Below, piece by piece: positions 1-6,242 of a stretch of DNA of 6,677 nucleotides. The position numbers were made by a program, and so were the translations under genes. Where the stretch lies: positions 1 through 6,677 of the forward strand of contig SKVC01000092.1 of assembly GCA_007129655.1 (NCBI GenBank), read 5' to 3'. This DNA is from Thermoplasmata archaeon. GTDB lineage: Archaea; Thermoplasmatota; Thermoplasmata; Halarchaeoplasmatales; Halarchaeoplasmataceae. The notes below the pieces were generated by a model that was not told the DNA's origin, searched no databases, and saw only the letters and a program-made list of their open reading frames with translations. Numbering within the stretch: the stretch's first letter is position 1; each line of letters begins with the position of its first letter.

Positions 1-1699
1 AGCCATGTGTATTCTGGAACCACTCTACAGTAACGGCTGCTGCTCCGGCTACAGCCGGGTTAGCCATGGATGTTCCTGATTTGTAAGAATAACCACTGGT
101 TATACCTGTTGAATATATGCTTCTCGCAGGTGCTAAAACATCAGGCTTTACACGATTGTCATCAGTCCAACCACGTGAACTGGAAGAATACATATTTTCC
201 GGAGTGTAGAATCCTTGAGTTGGATTGTAGGGTTGTGTTCCACCAACTGTTATAACATTCTTCGCGTTACCCGGACTACCGATGGTATTGTCTCCGGAGC
301 CCGAATTACCAGCGGCAACGGTGATAACCATCTGATGGTTACCTGGAGAATCTCTATCGGCATCTCTTACTCCCACATCGTATGCTGTGTCTCTAGCACC
401 ATAGTTACCGCTAGTTGTAGCACCCCACGAATTGCTATGAACATACGAATCAGATAGCTGTGCAGCCATTTTGATTATTTCATAATAATCACTCGGTCCT
501 ATCCAGCTTCCTCGATGATCAAATATCTTCACAGCAAAGAGTTCGGTTGCGGGTGCCGAGCCTTGACCGGCGTAATAATCATTGTAAACTGTCGTTGTTG
601 TACCTGCATAGGTATGCCCCGCAGCAGAGCCTGCACAGTGTGTTCCATGGCTGTGGCCGTCTTCCCAACCCCCATCAAAACTATGACCGCCGACAACTCT
701 ATCCTGAAAATCCGGATGCTGATCTGTTGTCGTACCACCGCCCAAACCGGTATCTGCAACGGCGATAGTGATACCTGCTCCGGTATATCCTATCTGATTC
801 ATATAGGAACCATAGTGACCGTGGAGTCTGTATGCGGTATCCGGATTATCATCTTGGTCATCGAAGAACCACAAACCTCCGCCGGTCACCTGTGTTGCCA
901 TCTCGTCGGTCAACACCGGTTCTGAATACTGCGATACAAAAAGAACGTCGTTTATCTGTGTTAGTTCGTTTATCTTGTTTGCAGAATCGACGTATCCTAC
1001 GAATCGATATCCATTTTCATTCGACTCGGAAAGTGAAAAATAATTTACAATATTCTGAACTTCAAAAATGCTCTCCGTACCGGCGTGCGGAACCATGCCT
1101 ATATTAATCATACCGGGTTCCATATCCGGCTGGATCTTGTAGTAAGGATGATATATGCCCGTCCAATCCACAAAGTACAGTTCAGAGACTTCATCTGCAA
1201 GTTCGGGAGTCATCCGTACTCTGTAAGCGTTATTTGGCATATAGTTCAACACATCCACACCCATATCCTCCAGTGTGGAACGCCAATCTTGTGCGATAGG
1301 CCCTACCATGTGTACGATATAGAGTCCTTTAACATTTGTATTATATCCTTCTATCCTCAGTTCATCCGGGATCGAAGTATCTCCGTCCTTTATGTCAAAA
1401 TCATATCCGTTGATATATAGTTTAGTTCCATGCTCCATGGCATCTATATCCATACCCATATCTTCCATCATGGATATGGCTGTCGGGTTAGCTTCGATCA
1501 ATACATGATCATCATATTCGTAGATAACTTCCGTACCTAAATCCATTATTCTCCTCATATCGTCTGCATCGTTCACTTCCACCAATACGATGTCTGTCTC
1601 TCCTTCTTCCGAAGACATGACAGGCATCGCCGAAAAGAGCGATATCAACAGAAATGTTGCCGTCAAAAAAGCCGCTATCCTTACACTTGTTTTTTTCAT
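1..1699 (-). CDS. Secreted subtilisin-family (S8) serine protease, C-terminus missing at window edge
   Basis: The minus-strand frame is open for 566 codons from ATG at 1699 to the left edge, so the C-terminus lies outside. Residues 1-30 form a Sec-type signal peptide: basic MKK, a hydrophobic core, then a small-residue region. About 260 residues of pro-region follow, then a peptidase S8 domain from about residue 293. The catalytic triad is visible: Asp316 in AVADTG, His351 in SHGTHCAG and Ser544 in SGTSMANP, with oxyanion Asn465 in VAAGNSG. The HGTHCAG motif puts a Cys (355) near the active site, as in proteinase K and thermitase; it is the only Cys I see. The protein is expected to be exported and to mature by removal of the pro-region, acting on external proteins or peptides. 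It lies 85 bases downstream of the acylphosphatase gene and has its own likely promoter. The start at 1699 is chosen because it begins the signal peptide. The family call is very secure; the substrate is unknown. Confidence 0.95.
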   Translation of the reverse strand, partial: MKKTSVRIAAFLTATFLLISLFSAMPVMSSEEGETDIVLVEVNDADDMRRIMDLGTEVIYEYDDHVLIEANPTAISMMEDMGMDIDAMEHGTKLYINGYDFDIKDGDTSIPDELRIEGYNTNVKGLYIVHMVGPIAQDWRSTLEDMGVDVLNYMPNNAYRVRMTPELADEVSELYFVDWTGIYHPYYKIQPDMEPGMINIGMVPHAGTESIFEVQNIVNYFSLSESNENGYRFVGYVDSANKINELTQINDVLFVSQYSEPVLTDEMATQVTGGGLWFFDDQDDNPDTAYRLHGHYGSYMNQIGYTGAGITIAVADTGLGGGTTTDQHPDFQDRVVGGHSFDGGWEDGHSHGTHCAGSAAGHTYAGTTTTVYNDYYAGQGSAPATELFAVKIFDHRGSWIGPSDYYEIIKMAAQLSDSYVHSNSWGATTSGNYGARDTAYDVGVRDADRDSPGNHQMVITVAAGNSGSGDNTIGSPGNAKNVITVGGTQPYNPTQGFYTPENMYSSSSRGWTDDNRVKPDVLAPARSIYSTGITSGYSYKSGTSMANPAVAGAAAVTVEWFQNTHG

Positions 1700-1713
1700 A
1701 TTAAAAACTCCAT
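1696..1713 (-). CDS. Possible five-codon leader ORF (MEFLI) overlapping the protease start
   Basis: On the minus strand, ATG at 1713 opens a five-codon reading frame, MEFLI, that ends in TGA at 1698-1696. This stop overlaps the protease ATG as ATGA, a classic coupling arrangement. The strongest Shine-Dalgarno sequence here, GAGGTGG at 1725-1719, is 5 bases before this ATG but 19 bases before the protease ATG. Translation of the mini-ORF is inferred from spacing only. It could be a chance ATG, with the protease using the nearer GGAG. Confidence 0.35.
   Translation of the reverse strand: MEFLI
1708..1711 (-). promoter_or_regulatory. Candidate ribosome binding site (GGAG) for the protease
   Basis: GGAG lies 8 bases before the protease ATG at 1699, a normal Shine-Dalgarno spacing. 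It supports that start. It lies inside the possible MEFLI leader ORF. Confidence 0.5.
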
Positions 1714-1718
1714 TTTCT

Positions 1719-1725
1719 CCACCTC
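1719..1725 (-). promoter_or_regulatory. Strong Shine-Dalgarno sequence (GAGGTGG) in the protease leader
   Basis: GAGGTGG matches the archaeal anti-Shine-Dalgarno sequence well. Its position suits the ATG at 1713 (5-base spacer) better than the protease ATG at 1699 (19-base spacer). This is the clearest Shine-Dalgarno sequence before any gene in the window. Confidence 0.55.
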
Positions 1726-1755
1726 AAATATTATACTATTTAATTCGATTGAAGG

Positions 1756-1764
1756 TTTATATAG
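1756..1764 (-). promoter_or_regulatory. TATA box (CTATATAAA) for the protease gene
   Basis: On the minus strand the gap between the acylphosphatase stop and the protease start contains AACTATATAAACC, a good archaeal TATA box. Transcription would start near 1734, giving a leader of about 35 bases that carries the Shine-Dalgarno sequences. This implies that the protease can be transcribed independently of the genes upstream. Confidence 0.6.
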
Positions 1765-1784
1765 TTTTTGTAAAGAAACCAATT

Positions 1785-2057
1785 TCAACGTCGGATCTCG
1801 AAACCCTCGTATTCCCCGGTATACTCTTCCTCTTCGATGTCCGCATCGGTCACCCCGGCTCGTGGTTGATCGTGCTTGCACCATCGTATAACTTCGTCCA
1901 CTTTTTCCTGCGAACCTTCGAAGACGGCTTCCACCCGTCCGCCTCTGAGATTGCGGACCCAACCCGTGACTTCCTCCTTTACAGCTTTCTCCCTGGTGTT
2001 AGCTCTGAAGAACACACCCTGGACCTTTCCCTCGAAGTAAACGTGTTTTCGTATCAT
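1785..2057 (-). CDS. acyP: Acylphosphatase
   Basis: This 90-residue protein has the normal length and both signatures of the acylphosphatase family. GKVQGVFFR at residues 10-18 holds the phosphate-binding loop and the catalytic Arg18. GWVRNLRGGRVEAVFEG at residues 32-48 holds the catalytic Asn36. The family hydrolyses the carboxyl-phosphate bond of acyl phosphates such as acetyl phosphate or 1,3-bisphosphoglycerate, in the cytoplasm; the physiological substrate is often unclear. The gene starts 39 bases after the nikR stop, so it may be co-transcribed with nikR. No good Shine-Dalgarno sequence precedes the ATG, and there is only a weak T-rich stretch where a TATA box for a leaderless transcript would sit. 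A perfect 6+6 inverted repeat covers the start codon. The C-terminal sequence after about residue 72 is acidic (EEEE), typical of family variation. Confidence 0.96.
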   Translation of the reverse strand: MIRKHVYFEGKVQGVFFRANTREKAVKEEVTGWVRNLRGGRVEAVFEGSQEKVDEVIRWCKHDQPRAGVTDADIEEEEYTGEYEGFEIRR

Positions 2058-2065
2058 GGTGATAC
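2051..2065. promoter_or_regulatory. Inverted repeat GTATCA-N3-TGATAC over the acylphosphatase start
   Basis: GTATCA (2051-2056) and TGATAC (2060-2065) are perfect inverted copies separated by three bases, and the dyad includes the acyP start codon (2055-2057). It could be an operator or a small hairpin that affects initiation. A repeat of this size also arises by chance a few times in a window of this length, so a role is only suggested. Confidence 0.3.
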
Positions 2066-2079
2066 ATGTGTTTTAACGT

Positions 2080-2086
2080 AAAAAAA
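2080..2086 (-). terminator. Possible poly-T terminator after nikR
   Basis: On the minus strand, seven Ts lie 11-17 bases after the nikR stop, flanked by AACAT and ACGTT. Archaeal termination often uses T-rich runs without a strong hairpin. The run is short and lies close to the acyP start, so termination may be partial and readthrough is likely. It may instead serve as a weak TATA-like element for acyP. Confidence 0.3.
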
Positions 2087-2096
2087 TGTTGCGGAC

Positions 2097-2510
2097 TCAC
2101 AAAGCGGTCATCACCAGTTTGCCGTGTTTAACCCCTTTTGTAGAGATCAACCTGTCGGCTATTCTTCTTACCTCTTTAGCCTTACCTCTTATGGCCATCA
2201 TCTCCATGCAGTTATGCTTGTCCAGATGGATGTGCATAGTAGATACGATATGTGCGTGGTCATCGTGCTGTATATCGGTTAATTTGTCGGATATGCCTCT
2301 TTTCTCGTGGTCGTATATCAGAGTTAACGAACCGTAAACCTCTTCGTCCGAAGCTTCCCATTTTTCCACGATCAAAAAATCTCGTATCAGATCTCTGATG
2401 GCTTCCGAACGATTGGCATACATCTTTTCTTTTAGCTTTACATCGAACTCGTCCAGTAGATCTGCAGGAAGAGAAACCCCGAACCTCTTAAGAGAATCCG
2501 TTTTATCCAT
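2097..2510 (-). CDS. nikR: NikR-type nickel-responsive transcriptional regulator
   Basis: This 137-residue protein has the two-domain NikR layout. Residues 7-47 form a ribbon-helix-helix DNA-binding domain: strand KRFGVSLP, then two helices containing NRSEAIRDLIRD. Residues about 55-137 form the ACT-like metal-binding and tetramerisation domain. By alignment from memory with E. coli NikR (His76, His87, His89, Cys95), the high-affinity nickel ligands are His82, His93, His95 and Cys101; the spacing matches exactly. Known members bind operators when loaded with Ni(II) and repress nickel uptake or related genes. The gene starts 32 bases after the cutA stop. It lacks a Shine-Dalgarno sequence but has a TATA-like box about 25 bases before its ATG, which suggests a leaderless transcript. 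An imperfect dyad over the start codon may be an autoregulatory operator. No nickel importer or hydrogenase gene is visible here, so its targets are unknown. Confidence 0.95.
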   Translation of the reverse strand: MDKTDSLKRFGVSLPADLLDEFDVKLKEKMYANRSEAIRDLIRDFLIVEKWEASDEEVYGSLTLIYDHEKRGISDKLTDIQHDDHAHIVSTMHIHLDKHNCMEMMAIRGKAKEVRRIADRLISTKGVKHGKLVMTAL

Positions 2511-2517
2511 GATAATA
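2501..2517. promoter_or_regulatory. Imperfect dyad TTTTATC-CAT-GATAATA over the nikR start
   Basis: The two 7-base arms (2501-2507 and 2511-2517) match at 6 of 7 positions as inverted copies and flank the nikR start codon (2508-2510). If nikR is leaderless, the dyad sits on the transcription start, a common place for archaeal repressor sites. The right part, CATGATAATA, occurs again at 2899-2908 in the cutA/RND intergenic region. Its function is inferred. Confidence 0.35.
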
Positions 2518-2530
2518 GATTGGCAAGACG

Positions 2531-2540
2531 GGTATATCTT
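2531..2540 (-). promoter_or_regulatory. TATA-like promoter element for nikR
   Basis: The minus strand reads AAAAAAGATATACC just after the cutA stop. The GATATACC core is centred about 25 bases before the nikR ATG, as expected for a leaderless archaeal transcript. NikR could thus be expressed apart from cutA. Confidence 0.45.
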
Positions 2541-2542
2541 TT

Positions 2543-2857
2543 TTATCCCTGAGAGGTTTCCTCTTCTATCCAGTTCAGGTAGGCCGGTGAACCACTTTCG
2601 ATGTTCAACTCCAATGCACAGGGTACATCGTAGGGATGATGTTCTTCTATGGTTTTAATCAACGACAGAACAAGTGATTTTCTAGTTTTCAGAAAAACAG
2701 CTATCTCTTCATCGCTCACTATTTTATCATCCCAACGGTACATGGAATTTATTGGAAAAATGTTGGCACAAGCGATCAAACGTTTCTCTAGTGATATCGC
2801 TATAAAATCTTCGGCTTCATCCCGGTTCTTGAAAGTGGTATACACGATGGAATACAT
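2543..2857 (-). CDS. cutA: CutA1-type divalent cation tolerance protein
   Basis: This 104-residue protein is full length for the CutA1 family, small cytoplasmic trimers with a ferredoxin-like fold linked to copper and divalent metal tolerance in bacteria. Family landmarks are visible in order: N-terminal strand with YTTFKNRDEA (residues 6-15), RLIACANI with Cys30 (residues 26-33), SMYRWDDKI (38-46), Glu50/Glu51, FLKT (55-58), HPYDVP (74-79) and the closing AYLNWI (92-97). The exact biochemical role of CutA remains debated. It is the first gene of the leftward group and starts 94 bases from the divergent RND gene. A TATA box 25 bases before the ATG and the lack of a Shine-Dalgarno sequence point to a leaderless transcript. 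Its position beside a nickel regulator fits a metal-related role, which is inference. Confidence 0.95.
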   Translation of the reverse strand: MYSIVYTTFKNRDEAEDFIAISLEKRLIACANIFPINSMYRWDDKIVSDEEIAVFLKTRKSLVLSLIKTIEEHHPYDVPCALELNIESGSPAYLNWIEEETSQG

Positions 2858-2877
2858 ATTGAGTGAAGAAGCAAATC

Positions 2878-2887
2878 GATATTTATG
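2878..2887 (-). promoter_or_regulatory. TATA box for cutA
   Basis: CATAAATATC on the minus strand is centred about 25 bases before the cutA ATG at 2857. Transcription would begin at or next to the start codon. The box overlaps the left arm of an inverted repeat at 2883-2903. Confidence 0.5.
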
Positions 2888-2903
2888 ATTTCCCTTTTCA
2901 TGA
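2883..2903. promoter_or_regulatory. Inverted repeat TTATGA-N9-TCATGA in the divergent promoter region
   Basis: TTATGA (2883-2888) and TCATGA (2898-2903) match at 5 of 6 positions as inverted copies. The left arm overlaps the cutA TATA box and the right arm lies just upstream of the RND TATA-like element, so a bound repressor could affect both genes. The arms resemble the E. coli NikR half-sites (GTATGA/TCATAC), but the spacer is 9 rather than 16 bases. This is a candidate only. Confidence 0.3.
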
Positions 2904-2916
2904 TAATACCAGAAAA

Positions 2917-2925
2917 GTTATACAC
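2917..2925 (+). promoter_or_regulatory. TATA-like element for the RND/MMPL gene
   Basis: AAAAGTTATACACACC on the plus strand contains a TATA-like core (TTATAC, 2918-2923). It is centred about 31 bases before the ATG at 2952, so the leader would be only about 5 bases. The sequence AGGTAG directly before the ATG is too close to be a normal Shine-Dalgarno sequence. Confidence 0.4.
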
Positions 2926-2951
2926 ACCTTCAGTAAATACCGCTCAGGTAG

Positions 2952-5900
2952 ATGATTCCAAGGAAGAGAAGATGGAAGATCATTGAAATGGTAGGTACCA
3001 ATCCAAAAAAAGTAGTAGTCATTATCTTAGCTTTTACTCTGATAATGAGTTTTTTCGCGTTACAGATGAGCGTTGATGTGGATGAAGAAGGCTTCAACCC
3101 GGAAAGTCCTAAGGTCGATGCCATGGACGAGATCCGTGAAAAATTCGGTACCGCCGGTGAAAGCGTACAGATAGCTTTTATTGCAGACGATAAGGACGTA
3201 TTCACCGTAGAAGTTTTCAGAGATGTTCTAAATTCGAAGGTGGCATTCCTGGAGGATGAAGATATTTCCTATGTACTACTTCCATCGGATGATATGCCGC
3301 AGGGTATAACCACCATAGTTGATACTTACTTTACGGGAGAAAGTGTGCTCGAGATGGAAAAGGATCTGATAGGTTTTACCAACGCCTCATACTCGATGGT
3401 AGAGATGTCATATCATCAACGTGAGATGTACGGATCCAAGAATATTTCACTTTCTTTGTGTGCCGGATTATTACAGGAACCAACGGCCTATACCGGAGCA
3501 AAGGGTGCACTGGAAGCCATGGCTACTATCACCGCAGACCCGTCTAGCTGGACGGCTTTCGGTGAGCATCCCCAGGAATTCGGTGAATTGATCGGGAAGC
3601 TAAACGATACGGAAACCGATGTGGAAGAAAGGATCGCCTACATAGATAATTTCGTCTCCAGCATGGAACACCATGAAACCCATGGTCTCGACGACTTTCT
3701 ACATCTACTTGATTCCACCAATACGATACTAAAGGAATCTGATTCTCCGGATATACAGACTTCCGCTTTGAATATGGTGTTGAGCTACCTGGGTATTTCC
3801 CAGCATATCGAATACCTTAGCGATGAACTCGATTTCGATATGGAAACACCGTCCCTTACACTCGGCGACGACGAAAAGTTAAGCAGGCTTGACGAGATGC
3901 AAGACGACGACATAAAGGACACCGTTCGTAGTCTAAGAGATCATACGGGAGACGAACTTATCGATTCTTTGAATACTACATTGGATAACCTAAGGGACAT
4001 CGAGGATCATAATCACTATTCCATGATCATCCTGGACAACATGATGGGTATACTGCAATCCATCTCCGATGTGGACGAGCTGACTGAGCCTGTTAACATC
4101 TATTCTACGGCGGTCGAAAATACCACTGAGATGTTAGAAAGTGGTACGGAAGAGACGGTCGGTACACGTATGATGCTTCGTTCCGCGTATAACCTTCCGG
4201 CGATGATACAAAATCTCTACAACGGTATAGAGATGATGGCTAGTAAGGATTTTACTTCAGCCCCGGGGCAGCATTCAATCAGGGCAACCAGCACAATGAG
4301 TATCGTGCTCATGAACAATTCCATGGAATCGAAGCCTAGATTGAAGGCACAAGAAAATATTATTTCGATCAGTGACGAGACCACGGAGAACTCCAGGGCC
4401 CGTGTATTCGCCGGTCAGGTGATGATGGAAGAGATAAACGAAAGTGCAGATGAAAGTTTGAATACACTGCTTCCTATCGCCTTCGTGTTCGTAGTAGTGG
4501 TTCTCTTGCTCGTGTTCCGTTCCATGGCAGAGACCATGCTCAGCCTACTTTCGCTGGTATTCGCCATAATATGGACCTTCGGTATAGGCGTACTCTTAGG
4601 TTACAATTTCAACCCTATATTGATAGCCGTACCCGTACTCATAACAGGTCTTGTTATCGACTACGGTATACACATGATAATGCGTTACCGGGAAGAACGT
4701 TATGATGGACAGGAAGCAGAGAGAGCAACTATCATAACCATGACCACCGTGGGCGGTGCCCTGATACTTACCACCGTGACGACGGCCATCGGTTTTTCAT
4801 CTAACTATTTTAGCAATATAGAAGCTATGAGGCAGTTCGGCATACTCGCCGCAGTCGGTATACTCTCCAGCTTTGTACTCATGACAGTGTTCCTGCCGGC
4901 CATGGTATGTCTTATGGACAAAAGGAAGAATTCGGTAAAAGTAACAAAAAGAAGATCTAAAGGTCTGGAAAAGGTAGGCAGTGACATACTCGGTAGGATC
5001 TTATCTCGGTCCGCTGATTCTTCGGATAGGCATCCCTTCGTAGTTCTGCTGGTAGTTGCGATGATCAGTGTGGCGGCTCTTTACGGTGCCTTGAACGTTG
5101 ATACCACTTTCAGTATACAGGATTTCTTACCCGAAGGAAAACCCCAGAGTGAGAACATCAATTATATTGCCGACAATTTCAGAGTGAGTACATCGTATGC
5201 ATATATCATGATAGAAGGAGATGCCGACACTAGAGATTATCTGCGGGCCTTACATGATACCCAGAACGATATGGAAGGCAATCGTATGATACGATACGAA
5301 GATGGTGTGTCTTCTGTTCTTAATGTACTGCTGGATTTCGGTACAGCTCCTTCTGGTAGCTTGAGATACAATACTAGCATAGTCCAAGTTTACGAAGATA
5401 GCGAACCGGATGAACAAGGGATACCTACTACCAATATCCGGGAGCTCTACGATATACTGTATACCGCAGAAGAAAGCGGGGATGTTATACGCAGGGTACT
5501 CTATAAAGACGGCGATAGATACACAACCTCGGTTATCATGGTGAGAGAGGACGGCTTGAGGATGGCAGAGGATATGGGCAACGCGGCGGTGATGGAAGAC
5601 GAGCTTCGTGACGATGTAGTGTACTTGGAGGATTCAGGCTATACGACGACTATCACCAGCAGTTCTATCATCGGGTATGAAACCACCGAAGAATTGAATG
5701 CTACCCAGATACGCTCGTTGATCATAACCATATTCATCGTGGCTCTGCTTCTAACCATTGTGTTCTATAAGGTACATAAATCTAAATGGCTTGGTATGAT
5801 CACAACGGCTCCGGTAGCTTTGATCACCATATGGATCGTAGGAACCATGTTCTTACTCGACGTTTCATTGAACGTGATGACCGTAAGCATCACCGCTTTA

Positions 5901-6191
5901 ACCGTGGGGATGGGTGTGGATTACAGTATACATATAACATATAGGTTTTTAGAAGAGAAAGAGAAGGGAGAACTGTACCAAGCTATGCACGAAACCGTTC
6001 AGAACACCGGAGCGGCTCTGGTGGGGTCAGCCGCCACTACGGTGGGTGCTTTTGCCATCATCTCCACATCCAATATATTACCAATGTCCCAATTCGGTTT
6101 CATAACTGCTATCGCTATAACCTACAGCTTTTTATCCGCGGTATTCGTACTCCCCTCTGCACTGATGATTTGGGCCAAGTATACGCAATAG
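2952..6191 (+). CDS. RND superfamily MMPL-type transporter (archaeal HAE3-like)
   Basis: This 1079-residue membrane protein has the duplicated RND plan: TM1 about 20-38, ectodomain 1 about 40-500, TM2-6 about 503-655, a basic cytoplasmic linker 656-692, TM7 about 693-715, ectodomain 2 about 716-918, and TM8-12 about 920-1075. The matching motifs GLVIDYGIHMIMRY (Asp570-Tyr571, TM4) and GMGVDYSIHITYRF (Asp990-Tyr991, TM10) are the Asp-Tyr proton-relay signatures of MMPL/HpnN-type RND proteins. The family uses proton flux to move lipids, hydrophobic compounds or other substrates across or out of the membrane; the substrate here cannot be told. Ectodomain 1 is more than twice the size of ectodomain 2 and looks helical, acidic and Met-rich. 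Several N-X-S/T sequons in the ectodomains could be glycosylated. ATG 2952 gives a basic N-terminus (RKRRWK) before TM1; Met13 (2988) is an alternative start. A T8 run directly follows the stop. Confidence 0.93.
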   Translation: MIPRKRRWKIIEMVGTNPKKVVVIILAFTLIMSFFALQMSVDVDEEGFNPESPKVDAMDEIREKFGTAGESVQIAFIADDKDVFTVEVFRDVLNSKVAFLEDEDISYVLLPSDDMPQGITTIVDTYFTGESVLEMEKDLIGFTNASYSMVEMSYHQREMYGSKNISLSLCAGLLQEPTAYTGAKGALEAMATITADPSSWTAFGEHPQEFGELIGKLNDTETDVEERIAYIDNFVSSMEHHETHGLDDFLHLLDSTNTILKESDSPDIQTSALNMVLSYLGISQHIEYLSDELDFDMETPSLTLGDDEKLSRLDEMQDDDIKDTVRSLRDHTGDELIDSLNTTLDNLRDIEDHNHYSMIILDNMMGILQSISDVDELTEPVNIYSTAVENTTEMLESGTEETVGTRMMLRSAYNLPAMIQNLYNGIEMMASKDFTSAPGQHSIRATSTMSIVLMNNSMESKPRLKAQENIISISDETTENSRARVFAGQVMMEEINESADESLNTLLPIAFVFVVVVLLLVFRSMAETMLSLLSLVFAIIWTFGIGVLLGYNFNPILIAVPVLITGLVIDYGIHMIMRYREERYDGQEAERATIITMTTVGGALILTTVTTAIGFSSNYFSNIEAMRQFGILAAVGILSSFVLMTVFLPAMVCLMDKRKNSVKVTKRRSKGLEKVGSDILGRILSRSADSSDRHPFVVLLVVAMISVAALYGALNVDTTFSIQDFLPEGKPQSENINYIADNFRVSTSYAYIMIEGDADTRDYLRALHDTQNDMEGNRMIRYEDGVSSVLNVLLDFGTAPSGSLRYNTSIVQVYEDSEPDEQGIPTTNIRELYDILYTAEESGDVIRRVLYKDGDRYTTSVIMVREDGLRMAEDMGNAAVMEDELRDDVVYLEDSGYTTTITSSSIIGYETTEELNATQIRSLIITIFIVALLLTIVFYKVHKSKWLGMITTAPVALITIWIVGTMFLLDVSLNVMTVSITALTVGMGVDYSIHITYRFLEEKEKGELYQAMHETVQNTGAALVGSAATTVGAFAIISTSNILPMSQFGFITAIAITYSFLSAVFVLPSALMIWAKYTQ

Positions 6192-6199
6192 TTTTTTTT
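6192..6199 (+). terminator. Poly-T terminator after the RND gene
   Basis: Eight consecutive Ts begin immediately after the TAG stop. No strong hairpin is visible upstream, which fits archaeal T-run termination. The following gene has its own TATA box, which supports separate transcription. Confidence 0.55.
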
Positions 6200-6212
6200 C
6201 GGAACCCAAAAG

Positions 6213-6224
6213 TTTCATATAATC
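6213..6224 (+). promoter_or_regulatory. TATA box for the DUF432 gene
   Basis: TTTCATATAATC has its core centred about 23 bases before the ATG at 6243, so the transcript is probably leaderless or nearly so. No Shine-Dalgarno sequence is present before the ATG. A second TATA-like stretch (CTATAAACC, about 6231-6239) is too close to the ATG to serve as its TATA box. Confidence 0.5.
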
Positions 6225-6242
6225 CTCACGCTATAAACCGGT

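Noticed and set aside
515..925. Plus-strand open frames across the protease region, including about 136 codons at 515-925
   Set aside because: They lie opposite the S8 protease, whose catalytic motifs are intact on the minus strand. Their translations are Cys/Ile/Arg-rich without family motifs.
1755..1781. Inverted GGTTT/AAACC pair as a terminator hairpin after acylphosphatase
   Set aside because: The 5-base stem with a 17-base loop is too weak, and it overlaps the protease TATA box.
1696..1962. Minus-strand 88-codon open frame ending in MEFLI
   Set aside because: It mostly overlaps acylphosphatase in another frame and is Arg/Gly-rich shadow sequence. Only its last five codons, after a strong Shine-Dalgarno sequence, are worth considering, as the leader ORF.
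1590..2081. Plus-strand open frame of about 163 codons across the protease start and acylphosphatase
   Set aside because: It is antisense to two recognised genes and to the promoter between them; it shows no domain pattern.
2858..2951. Canonical E. coli-type NikR operator GTATGA-N16-TCATAC
   Set aside because: I looked for this arrangement in the divergent region and did not find it; only a related inverted repeat with a 9-base spacer is present.
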